From Campylobacteraceae bacterium (GTDB lineage: Bacteria > Campylobacterota > Campylobacteria > Campylobacterales > Sulfurovaceae), in assembly GCA_027056615.1 (NCBI GenBank), contig JALUKJ010000105.1:1-13444 (forward strand): a stretch of DNA of 13,444 nt. Direction: 5' to 3'. Every line of letters begins with the position of its first letter. Within the stretch, counting starts at the first letter, position 1. The notes beneath the pieces are model-generated. The model did not search any database. It saw nothing but the letters and a program-made list of their open reading frames with translations, and was not told the DNA's origin. The position numbers and the translations under genes are program-made. Positions 1 through 6,914 of the stretch are shown here, one piece after another.

Positions 1-10
1 TAGGTAAACT

Positions 11-583
11 ATGAGTGAAAATAAAAAAGCATATCTATTGCCAGGAAGAAAAGGTAAATTAGATGGGTTTATTGGAACTCTACTTTTAAATATGGGTTAC
101 GATGTCTATGGTCGTGAGATAGATGGAGTGTTTGAGAAGTTAAAAATCTCTAAACAAGTTGAGATAATTCAAAATGATTTAAAAGATGGTTTTTGGGATG
201 AAAAATCTATCGTTATTGGAACTTCTTATGGAGCTTATCTTTTTTTACACTCCATAATAGATAGTAAAAAGTTTCCTGCTAAGGTGCTTCTCTTTTCTCC
301 TGTATTGGGCAGATCAAGAGCTTTACCCAATAGACCAATTATCTCTCCTCCAAGAGCAAAAAAGCTATTAGAGTATCGGAAAAATAATAAATTACCACAG
401 ATAAATATAAAGGTACATACAGGGATTGAGGATGAGATATGTGACCCAAAATTAGCCCAAGAGATTTTTTTAGGAATACAACATAGTCAGCTAACCCTTG
501 TTGATGGTGGTTCTCATCAATTAGATAGAGATTACATAAAAGATGTATTAAATAAATTTTTAAATTACAAAGGAACAAAATGA
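11..583 (+). CDS. Small alpha/beta-fold hydrolase (YqiA/RBBP9-like esterase family)
   Basis: A 190-residue protein, about the size of YqiA/RBBP9-type single-domain serine hydrolases. The nucleophile elbow is G70-T-S72-Y-G74, a G-x-S-x-G motif after the hydrophobic strand SIVIG. The likely catalytic histidine is H169 in GGSHQLD near the C terminus, and the likely acid is D141 or D145 in the segment TGIEDEICD. The N-terminal strand and loop AYLLPGRKG sits where related enzymes have the HG oxyanion segment. There is no signal peptide, so it is probably cytoplasmic. AGG at 2-4 gives a weak ribosome site 6 nt before the ATG. The stop overlaps the next gene's start (ATGA at 580-583), so the two are probably co-translated. 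The substrate cannot be told from sequence, and the family assignment rests on motif order and length only. Confidence 0.75.
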   Translation: MSENKKAYLLPGRKGKLDGFIGTLLLNMGYDVYGREIDGVFEKLKISKQVEIIQNDLKDGFWDEKSIVIGTSYGAYLFLHSIIDSKKFPAKVLLFSPVLGRSRALPNRPIISPPRAKKLLEYRKNNKLPQINIKVHTGIEDEICDPKLAQEIFLGIQHSQLTLVDGGSHQLDRDYIKDVLNKFLNYKGTK

Positions 584-1302
584 GTATGCACTATGGAAGA
601 ATTATAAATGAAAAGTATGAACGGATTAATATAAATGCACGATTAAAAAAACTTTATCAAAGTAAATGGGATGAGTTGATATTAAATGCAAAAGATACAG
701 ATGCTACCTATCCTCTACTTATTAAAGTTGATGATAGCTATAAAAATGCAGATATTAGAGTTATGATTGTCGGACAAGAGACCGATGGTTGGTGTGGAGT
801 ATTAGAAGATGGAGAAAAAGATATTGACTCTGTTCAAGAGAGCTACTTTAACTATCTGTATAAAAACAAAGAGAAATATAGACGACCCTTTTGGAATAGA
901 AAAAACTTTAGATATTTTGAAGAGGAGATTTCAAAGATGTTTCCTGATAAAAAAGTAGCATTTATTTGGAATAATGTTTCAAAAATAGGTAAAAACTCTA
1001 GTGGAAAACCTACTAAAAAAATAGAAGAATTAGAAAAAAACTATTTCGATATTTTTGAAGAGGAGTTTGCTCTTTTAAATCCAAGCATTGTGATTTTTAC
1101 AACAGGTAATAGAACTATACCTCTTATTCATAAAATAAAAAAATCTCTTAAAGAGGAGCCTGTTTCAAAAGTATTGTTAAAACGTTATCCATCTATTGTT
1201 GCTGTAAGAACTTATCACCCTAATGCACAAATTAAAGGTGGAAAAAAGAGATTTAAAGAAGATATTATTGATTTAATTAAGAGCAAAACAGATTATTTTT
1301 GA
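580..1302 (+). CDS. Uracil-DNA-glycosylase-fold-like protein, function unknown
   Basis: A 240-residue cytoplasmic protein that I do not recognise as a named family. Its layout resembles the UDG superfamily. A strand leads into V-M-I-V-G-Q-E (residues 61-67), where UDGs have the GQDPY-type motif 1. A central strand gives FIWNN (128-132), and another gives VIFTTG (171-176). R-T-Y-H213-P214-N215 lies near the C terminus, where UDGs carry the HPS-type motif 2. Q66 followed by E rather than D, and HPN rather than HPS, make it divergent, so glycosylase activity is not assured. The ATG is preceded by AAAGGA at 569-574 with a 5-nt spacer, and it overlaps the upstream hydrolase stop by 4 nt. Residues 133-155 are Lys/Ser rich. 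It could instead be a nucleotide-binding Rossmann-like protein. Confidence 0.55.
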   Translation: MSMHYGRIINEKYERININARLKKLYQSKWDELILNAKDTDATYPLLIKVDDSYKNADIRVMIVGQETDGWCGVLEDGEKDIDSVQESYFNYLYKNKEKYRRPFWNRKNFRYFEEEISKMFPDKKVAFIWNNVSKIGKNSSGKPTKKIEELEKNYFDIFEEEFALLNPSIVIFTTGNRTIPLIHKIKKSLKEEPVSKVLLKRYPSIVAVRTYHPNAQIKGGKKRFKEDIIDLIKSKTDYF

Positions 1303-1440
1303 TAATTAACTCGTTATTACATTGTTAAGCTGAGTTCGACGAAATAGAGACTATACTGCTCATTTGGATTAGTAAGAAAATAAAGATACGAGGGGTTACT
1401 TTTATGGAAATTATAAATTTATGCATGTTTGTTTTTGTTG

Positions 1441-1455
1441 TGTGACATGGTCACA
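1441..1455. repeat. Perfect palindrome TGTGAC-ATG-GTCACA
   Basis: Six-base arms TGTGAC and GTCACA around a 3-base centre. The half sites TGTGA and TCACA match the CRP/FNR-family type, but the spacing is 5 rather than the usual 6 bases. No gene starts nearby on either strand, as both flanking genes end here. A regulatory operator is therefore unlikely by position, and an RNA hairpin at the 3' end of a transcript is the simpler reading. Confidence 0.5.
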
Positions 1456-1511
1456 TACGCGTCAACCTAAGCAAAAAAATATATAGCTTTTAATTCTTAG
1501 GTTGACGTACG
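1456..1511. repeat. Short inverted-repeat element flanked by a 4-bp direct repeat
   Basis: Perfect 12-bp inverted arms (CGTCAACCTAAG at 1460-1471, CTTAGGTTGACG at 1496-1507) enclose a 24-base AT-rich centre. The tetranucleotide TACG stands directly outside both arms (1456-1459 and 1508-1511). Inverted termini bracketed by a short direct repeat are what an inserted miniature element or a transposon scar with a target-site duplication looks like. At 48 bp between the direct repeats it has no coding capacity. A plain transcription hairpin with a chance TACG match (about 1 in 256) remains possible. Confidence 0.45.
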
Positions 1512-1520
1512 ATAAGCTGA

Positions 1521-2159
1521 CTAATGATTGTTAGTCACCTCTCTCTTCTCCTTAATGACCAATTCAATAGGCTCTTTGGTAGTTGTTCCTAAGTAAGGTT
1601 TTGAGGCTTCTATGAGTAGTGGAATGATTTTTCTTAAATTTTTAGACTTGCCAACACTAGAGACATCAACACGCCATAACTCTTTGGCAAATTTATCTTT
1701 TGCTAAAATAGTTATATATCGATTATAGTATGTATTAGTGTAGCTATGATAACGATTTCCATAGTATACAGGGTAGTAAAATGGGTCATAGTATCCAAAT
1801 ACTCCATAAGGGTAAGAGAATCCAAAACCAATAGTAATGTCAGGCTCTTTATAACTCTTTCGTTCCTCTTTGACTTTCTCTATGCCATAGTCAAAGTAGA
1901 TAATTTGTTGTGGAATTTCTCCTTTGGTTACTTTGAGATAACCTTTTTCATGTAGTAGTTTAGCAAGTGGATTAGAATATTGTTGAAATCTTAAACTATT
2001 ACTATCTAGATTTTTCTTTAATGATTCAAATTTATATGTAGATGGTTTAAGTGTTATATTAGGTGCAGTAATAGCATCTATAGTTACTCTATATTTAGGA
2101 GTAATGGTACATCCTATTATAAATATTAGTGTAAATATAATTATAGCTATTTTTTTCAT
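1521..2159 (-). CDS. DUF4136-type lipoprotein
   Basis: A 212-residue predicted lipoprotein. The N terminus MKK plus a hydrophobic stretch ends in I-I-G-C, placing the lipidated cysteine at C17, so it should be membrane-anchored and face the periplasm or outer membrane. The mature part follows the DUF4136 pattern: an early strand (KYRVTIDAI), a central region with an aromatic and glycine-rich stretch at about 111-148 (many Tyr/Phe with Gly and Pro), then a strand ILAKDKFAKELWRVDVSS followed by a helix rich in Ile/Leu. The function of this family is unknown. The ATG overlaps the ubiD-family stop in the arrangement ATGA (2156-2159), with only a weak GGGG ahead of it, so translation is likely coupled to the upstream gene. 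It is the last gene of the minus-strand run. Confidence 0.75.
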   Translation of the reverse strand: MKKIAIIIFTLIFIIGCTITPKYRVTIDAITAPNITLKPSTYKFESLKKNLDSNSLRFQQYSNPLAKLLHEKGYLKVTKGEIPQQIIYFDYGIEKVKEERKSYKEPDITIGFGFSYPYGVFGYYDPFYYPVYYGNRYHSYTNTYYNRYITILAKDKFAKELWRVDVSSVGKSKNLRKIIPLLIEASKPYLGTTTKEPIELVIKEKREVTNNH

Positions 2160-3979
2160 TTAAACCCCAAAAGTCCAAACTTTCGAATAAACTTTTTATC
2201 TATATTTATAAGCCCTTGTTTTTGTAAATCATCTAATACCTCTTTACTACATAGAGTATCTCCAGGCCACTCTCGATTGAAGCCATCTAGCTTGGATTTA
2301 TTTGTTCCATCAATGGAAATAAAAGGTTCAAGAGTAACATCACGCTGGGCATCTATATTGTTTACTACACGCCAAAGAAGCATGTATGGGTTATCTATCT
2401 CATTATTTGATTTATCGGCTATAACAAGTAGTTTAATATGCTTTTGAAGAGGTTTCAGCTTAGTAATGATATTTTGTATAGACTCTACTTTGTTAACCAA
2501 TATAATACAGATAGGATTTTTAGTATGGGTAAAGTACTGTTTTAACTCTAAAATATTGCTATCTATCTCTTTCATCTTTTCTAATAATGTTTTATCTGAT
2601 AGTAAAGTTTCGACTCCATTTTCTACCTCTTTGGCTGTCGCATCAATACCAAGTTTTCCACCCACTAAAGACTCATTGGCTGTGTGGTCAAGTGCATCAA
2701 TAATCCCTTGGGTAATTAAAATCTTTTGTGGGTCGAGTCTATTTAAAATGTACTCTGTAATAGCTGTTGCATCTTCTAACTCTGGAGCATCTTCATTAAC
2801 AAAAATAGCATGTTTAACAAAGCTCATTTGACCTACACCCCAAAATGCATGCATAAACTGCTGTGCATGACCTTTGTAGAGAGTTTTCATCTTTCCAAGT
2901 ATTAAATTATGAAAAACACCATTTTCAGGCATATAGTAGTCTATAAGGTCAGGAGCCATTGGTTTTAGCATTGGTAGGAAGATACGCTCTGTTGCCCAAC
3001 CCATATATTTGTCTTCTAGTGGTGGTTTACCTACAACAGTGGCTTGAAAAACAGGTTTTTCTTTCATTGTAATGGTCTCTATCTCCATAACAGGGTAGGG
3101 TTCTTTTAGTGTGTAATAACCTGTATGGTCTCCAAAAGGTCCTTCTGTCTCCATCTTTGTAGGGTCAACAAATCCCTCTATGACAATATCTACATCTCTT
3201 GGAATATAAATATCGTTAGTTATTGACTTCACAAGTTGTGCATTTCCCCCTCGTACAAATCCATAAAGTAGCATCTCAAACATACCATGAGGCATAGGAG
3301 CTTGACCACACCAAATATAGAGAGGGTCACCACCAATAGCAACAGTTACAGGCATTTTTTTACCTGCTTTTTGATATTGGTCAAAGAAGTGTGAAGCATC
3401 TTTGTGAATCTGCCAATGCATTCCTAGATGGTTTTTATCATACTGTTGTAGACGGTACATTCCTAAGTTTTGCATACCACCATCAAGACTTTGTGTATAA
3501 ACTTGACCCATGGTAATAAAAGCTCCACCATCCTCTTCCCATGTCTTTAAGATAGGTAGTTTGTCTAAGTCTACTTTCTCTTTAGTTATGATAATATCTT
3601 GACAAGCACCACGTGAGTTAGAACGCTTTGGAAATACATTTTTAAGAGCAAAGAGTTCAGGAATCATTTTAATTTTATCAATAAACTTTGCAGGTGGTTT
3701 TAGTTTTAGTAGTTTCTCTATATCTTGTGCCACATCATCAGGATGTTTATCAAAGATTTTTTCAGTTAGTTCTTTATTGGCAAATATATTCATAAGTACT
3801 GGCATATCATACGTTATATTTTTTTCTTTGTTAATAGGTTGTGTAAATAGGAGAGGGTGAGAGGTATCTTTTTTGACCTCAATATAAGCAATATGAGGGA
3901 TTTCTAGTTCTACATCTAAAGGTTCATCTATAACCTTTAGATTTCCATTTTTTTTAAGCCATTCAACGATATCTTGCAT
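2156..3979 (-). CDS. ubiD: UbiD-family decarboxylase, probably menaquinone biosynthesis (futalosine route)
   Basis: A 607-residue member of the UbiD family, which removes an aromatic carboxylate using prenylated FMN supplied by a UbiX-type partner. Family landmarks are clear: PVTVAIGGDP (210-219), the arginine in M-Y-R176-L-Q of the cofactor/substrate site, and E279-G-P-F-G-D284 followed by HTGYY. That spacing places acidic residues five apart, like the catalytic Glu pair of Fdc1. Length and N/C-terminal extensions fit the roughly 600-residue Campylobacterota proteins annotated as menaquinone biosynthesis decarboxylase. Those bacteria make menaquinone through futalosine, so the substrate is inferred to be a prenylated naphthoate. 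It has no signal peptide and is cytoplasmic. The ribosome site is weak (GGAAAA about 9 nt before ATG). A REP-like hairpin lies in the 75-bp gap upstream. The symbol is the family name; mqnL-type naming is equally defensible. Confidence 0.9.
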   Translation of the reverse strand: MQDIVEWLKKNGNLKVIDEPLDVELEIPHIAYIEVKKDTSHPLLFTQPINKEKNITYDMPVLMNIFANKELTEKIFDKHPDDVAQDIEKLLKLKPPAKFIDKIKMIPELFALKNVFPKRSNSRGACQDIIITKEKVDLDKLPILKTWEEDGGAFITMGQVYTQSLDGGMQNLGMYRLQQYDKNHLGMHWQIHKDASHFFDQYQKAGKKMPVTVAIGGDPLYIWCGQAPMPHGMFEMLLYGFVRGGNAQLVKSITNDIYIPRDVDIVIEGFVDPTKMETEGPFGDHTGYYTLKEPYPVMEIETITMKEKPVFQATVVGKPPLEDKYMGWATERIFLPMLKPMAPDLIDYYMPENGVFHNLILGKMKTLYKGHAQQFMHAFWGVGQMSFVKHAIFVNEDAPELEDATAITEYILNRLDPQKILITQGIIDALDHTANESLVGGKLGIDATAKEVENGVETLLSDKTLLEKMKEIDSNILELKQYFTHTKNPICIILVNKVESIQNIITKLKPLQKHIKLLVIADKSNNEIDNPYMLLWRVVNNIDAQRDVTLEPFISIDGTNKSKLDGFNREWPGDTLCSKEVLDDLQKQGLINIDKKFIRKFGLLGFK

Positions 3980-4004
3980 TTTAATTTTCCAATTTTTATT
4001 TGAC

Positions 4005-4030
4005 GGTGTAGTCTGGGGACTACACCCTAC
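4005..4030 (-). repeat. REP-like hairpin (copy 1) between the heme lipoprotein gene and the ubiD gene
   Basis: Read on the minus strand: GTAG (4030-4027), then a 9-bp perfect stem GGTGTAGTC / GACTACACC (4026-4018 and 4013-4005) around the 4-nt loop CCCA. GTAG immediately 5' of a hairpin is the arrangement recognised by TnpA_REP (RAYT) transposases in REP elements. A second hairpin with the same head and orientation lies at 11796-11819. No T run follows on the minus strand (GTCAAATAAAAATT), so it is not a standard terminator, although it could still affect readthrough or mRNA stability between the two genes. Confidence 0.6.
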
Positions 4031-4054
4031 ATTTTTGGATGTATTATAGCGAAG

Positions 4055-4720
4055 TTATTTTTTAATTTTAGCGACAACTGCACCTCTAAACTCACCAAGT
4101 TTAAAGTTTGTTGCCATATCTTTTGGATAACGTTTATCTAATATTTTTCTTAAATCAGGAGAGATATTTTGACCATGACAAATAAGACATGGTTGTTTAA
4201 TGGTTAATGCTTTATAGACACGATAGTGGTCTCCCATGTCTACAACTTGAGCTTCTTTAAAATCTTTAGTATCTAAGAAATGCTCCATCACAATGGTATC
4301 TGTTTCATCAGGTTTGTTTTTTGGATTTCTATATTTGAGTGCTGTTCTTCTGATTTTAACCTCTGAAATTTTATTATAGTCATCTGCCATACCAGGTCCA
4401 ATAGATGAACAAGCACCAAGAGCTGTTTTATAGGTAGAATCACTTTTCATAAGTCCCATAAGTGTTGATTTCATGGTTGTCATGTAGCTATCAATATTCA
4501 TCACTCCTACATCTTTAACCATCTTGTTACCGTTTACATAGGTAACAGTTGTAGTTTTTGATTCCATAGGTGCAGGTAGTTGTTTTTGTATAGTTCTTAC
4601 TGTTGCTTGTTGAACAACTTGTATGTTTTTTTCTACCTTTGGTTTAACTTCATTATTAGAGTTACAAGCTGTAAAAATTAGAGGTGTTGTAAACAATAGA
4701 GTGCAAAGCATTTTGTTCAT
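4055..4720 (-). CDS. DUF3365 (Tll0287-like) mono-heme c lipoprotein
   Basis: A 221-residue exported protein. The signal peptide ends in the lipobox F-T-A-C, giving C19 as the lipidated residue. A low-complexity linker (20-60) leads to a DUF3365-type domain, recognised by A-L-K-Y-R131-N-P133 with KNKPDE, by the haem c attachment motif C178-L-I-C181-H182 in QPCLICHG, and by the closing LGEFRGAVVAKIK. This predicts one covalently bound haem in a periplasm-facing, membrane-tethered PAS-like sensor or electron-transfer fold. The partner is unknown; related domains often act as redox or ligand sensors, here with no fused output domain. AGGAG at 4733-4729 lies 8 nt before the ATG, a strong site suggesting independent translation. 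The gene lies 38 nt downstream of the deacetylase gene. Confidence 0.82.
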   Translation of the reverse strand: MNKMLCTLLFTTPLIFTACNSNNEVKPKVEKNIQVVQQATVRTIQKQLPAPMESKTTTVTYVNGNKMVKDVGVMNIDSYMTTMKSTLMGLMKSDSTYKTALGACSSIGPGMADDYNKISEVKIRRTALKYRNPKNKPDETDTIVMEHFLDTKDFKEAQVVDMGDHYRVYKALTIKQPCLICHGQNISPDLRKILDKRYPKDMATNFKLGEFRGAVVAKIKK

Positions 4721-4758
4721 TATAATGTCTCCTAAGTAATTTATAACTATAAGTATAA

Positions 4759-5730
4759 CTATTTAGATAAAACCATTAGCTTAATTTTGCTCTTAACTTT
4801 AACACCAATTTTAATACGATTTAATTTAATATGCTTATTGGCATTCCAAATAATTTTACCATTATTGACTTTTACCTTAGTCCAACCATTATTAGAGATA
4901 AAGATATCTGCTGATTTAATAGTTTTGTCATCTAGTGTTACTTCAACTCTTTTAACTATTTTATTTTTTGGATAAATTATTGGTTGTTGAAAATGAACAC
5001 CACAAAGTTCTTTAAATTTAAGATATAGTTTAAAATCATGAGCATTACTACCTACAACAGCTGAACGGTCAATATCTTTAATATCACTACATACACCATT
5101 TACAGCACCAATATTTTGATTGAAAACAGCTTTAAAGTTATAGTTTTCTAAAACCTTTTCAACTCTACTATCATATTCACCATAAGGGTAAACAAAAAGA
5201 TTTGGCTCATAGTTTAGGTGCTTTTTCATAAGAGCTAGACCTTTGTCTATGTCAGCTTTTATCTTTGCATCATTCATCTGTCCATAGTGACCATGTCCAT
5301 AAGAGTGAAATTCAATTGTACCATATTTGGCAATGGTCTGAAGTTGTTTCCATGAGACATAGTCTTTATACTTTTTTTCAGTAAATTTTACAGCAATAAA
5401 TAGAGTAAAAGGAAAGTTGTACTCTTTAAAAACAGATAAACCATGAGTATAAAAGCTTTTAAATCCATCATCTATGCTAAAAGCAACCCATTTAGATGGA
5501 ACAGCTTCACCTTTGTTTACTTTATTGACAATATCAATAAGAGGAACAACTTTATAGTTATGTTTTTTTAAGTAATTAAACTCTTTACGAAGCTCTTTTG
5601 TAGAGATATTCGTAGTTGGATAACGGCTATCATCAAAACGGTGATAGACAAAGATATGCCCATCTGCAAAAAGCAGATAAGGTGACAAAAGGAGAAGGAG
5701 GAGTAAGAGGAGTTTTGTCATTTTAGGCAT
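4759..5730 (-). CDS. Secreted polysaccharide deacetylase (NodB domain)
   Basis: A 323-residue exported metal-dependent deacetylase of the carbohydrate esterase 4 type. The signal peptide is extreme, with nine consecutive leucines at residues 7-15 and a likely cut near FADG (about 22-24). Catalytic motifs are present: F-S-I-D87-D88-G (motif 1, catalytic base and metal ligand), H142-S-Y-G-H146 (motif 2, metal histidines), and Y-P-Y-G (181-184, motif 3). Residues from about 250 to 323 are beta-strand rich and look like an added C-terminal sandwich domain. The substrate could be N-acetylated peptidoglycan or an exopolysaccharide of the PgaB/IcaB kind. The ATG is 5 nt after the ftsZ stop and has no good ribosome site, so translation may be coupled to ftsZ. 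ATG at codon 4 is an alternative start. Confidence 0.85.
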   Translation of the reverse strand: MPKMTKLLLLLLLLLSPYLLFADGHIFVYHRFDDSRYPTTNISTKELRKEFNYLKKHNYKVVPLIDIVNKVNKGEAVPSKWVAFSIDDGFKSFYTHGLSVFKEYNFPFTLFIAVKFTEKKYKDYVSWKQLQTIAKYGTIEFHSYGHGHYGQMNDAKIKADIDKGLALMKKHLNYEPNLFVYPYGEYDSRVEKVLENYNFKAVFNQNIGAVNGVCSDIKDIDRSAVVGSNAHDFKLYLKFKELCGVHFQQPIIYPKNKIVKRVEVTLDDKTIKSADIFISNNGWTKVKVNNGKIIWNANKHIKLNRIKIGVKVKSKIKLMVLSK

Positions 5731-5735
5731 TGAAT

Positions 5736-6902
5736 TTAATCCATCTGTTTACGTAAAAAAGTTGGTGTATCTAAATAATCTTCATGACCATAGCTATCAC
5801 CACCACTAACTCTTGCTGAATTCATTTTATGTAATATAGAACCTTGTGTTGGTGTTCGGAGTGTTCCAATTGTATTATTGACAGTTGTTTTCTTTTGTAT
5901 GGTTTGTTCTGTTTCATAATCACTTGGGTCTTCAAAACCTGTTGCAATAATAGTTAATTTAACTTCATCAATAGGAATCTCTTCTGATGTTGTTGTACCA
6001 AAGATAATATTTGCATCTTCATCTGCATTCTCTTCAACAATATCCATCGCTTCAGATATTTCAGCAAGAGGATAGTCTGGGTGAATATGGAAGTGAACTA
6101 AAATACCCATTGCCCCATCAATTGACAAGTTATCAAGTAGTGGAGACTCAATAGCTGCTTTTGCTGCATCATAAGCTGCAGAGCTACCTTGAGACTCTCC
6201 TACACCCATAAGTGCTAAACCTCTATGACTCATAACCGTTTTAACATCGGCAAAGTCAAGGTTAATATCATTTGCACCATGAGATAGAATTACGTTTGAA
6301 ATTCCACCTACTGCTTGTGAGAGAACATTATCAACTAATCTAAAGCTATCTCTCATACCAAGATTTTTCTCTACAATAGAGAGAAGTCTTTCATTTGGCA
6401 CAACAATAATTGAATCTGTCTCTTTTTTAAGTCTATCTAATCCCTCTTTTGCAAGTCGTTTTCTTTTTCGCCCCTCAAAGGCAAATGGGCTTGTTACAAT
6501 AGCAACAGTTAGTGCATTTATCTCTTTTGCTGCTTGGGCAATAACAGGTGCAGCACCTGTTCCTGTACCTCCACCAAGACCAGCAGAGATAAAGACTAAG
6601 TCCGCACCATCTAACATAGTTTTTATACTATCAAAGCTCTCTTCTGCTGCTGCTTGACCCACTTCTGGTTTCATACCTGCACCAAGACCTTTTGTAGCAT
6701 TGATTCCAAGTTGCATTTTATAAGGAGCAATTGATGCAGCAAGTGCTTGAGCATCTGTATTGGCAACTATTAGGTCAATACCTTCAATTCCCTCTCTAAT
6801 CATATGGTTAATCATGTTTCCACCACCACCACCTACACCAATTGCTTTAATTTTGGCTCCATGAACAGCAGCTGTTGATTCTGTTATATTAAACTCTTCC
6901 AT
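5736..6902 (-). CDS. ftsZ: Cell division GTPase FtsZ
   Basis: A 388-residue tubulin-like GTPase that polymerises into the cytokinetic ring. It has the N-terminal glycine loop VGGGGGNM (23-30), the tubulin signature G110-G-G-T-G-T-G116, and the T7 synergy loop N214-L-D-F-A-D-V, whose acidic residues complete the GTPase site of the neighbouring subunit. A variable linker (about 325-372) precedes the C-terminal conserved peptide Y-L-D-T-P-T-F-L-R-K-Q (376-386), which binds FtsA and other tethers. All key residues are present. The start is fixed by a perfect AGGAGG (6913-6908) 5 nt before the ATG. This site lies just past the ftsA stop, so the strong translation of ftsZ relative to ftsA is built into the 12-nt junction. 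Confidence 0.98.
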   Translation of the reverse strand: MEEFNITESTAAVHGAKIKAIGVGGGGGNMINHMIREGIEGIDLIVANTDAQALAASIAPYKMQLGINATKGLGAGMKPEVGQAAAEESFDSIKTMLDGADLVFISAGLGGGTGTGAAPVIAQAAKEINALTVAIVTSPFAFEGRKRKRLAKEGLDRLKKETDSIIVVPNERLLSIVEKNLGMRDSFRLVDNVLSQAVGGISNVILSHGANDINLDFADVKTVMSHRGLALMGVGESQGSSAAYDAAKAAIESPLLDNLSIDGAMGILVHFHIHPDYPLAEISEAMDIVEENADEDANIIFGTTTSEEIPIDEVKLTIIATGFEDPSDYETEQTIQKKTTVNNTIGTLRTPTQGSILHKMNSARVSGGDSYGHEDYLDTPTFLRKQMD

Positions 6903-6914
6903 TTTATCCTCCTC

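Larger units (their letters stand above)
1303..1520. other. Convergent intergenic region without a gene, with two palindromes
   Basis: This 218-bp gap separates two convergent transcription units. No open frame here is convincing: the best is 13 codons from ATG 1404 with no clear ribosome site. The right half holds a 6-3-6 palindrome (1441-1455) and a 12-24-12 inverted repeat (1460-1507), each listed separately. Neither is followed on either strand by a T run, so I see no classical intrinsic terminator for either flanking gene. The left half (1303-1440) shows nothing I can name. Confidence 0.7.

Noticed and set aside
1404..1445. Small 13-codon open frame in the convergent gap
   Set aside because: Too short, with no convincing ribosome site and no recognisable peptide.
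1456..1511. Bidirectional intrinsic terminator
   Set aside because: The 24-nt loop is large and neither side has a U tract. The only T run lies inside the loop.
2466..2831. 121-codon plus-strand open frame opposite the ubiD-family gene
   Set aside because: It is a shadow of a well-supported conserved gene, with Ser/Ile/Leu-rich noise composition and no ribosome site.
4005..4030. Rho-independent terminator between the haem lipoprotein gene and ubiD
   Set aside because: No T run follows the stem on the minus strand, and the GTAG head plus a matching second copy fit a REP-like repeat better.
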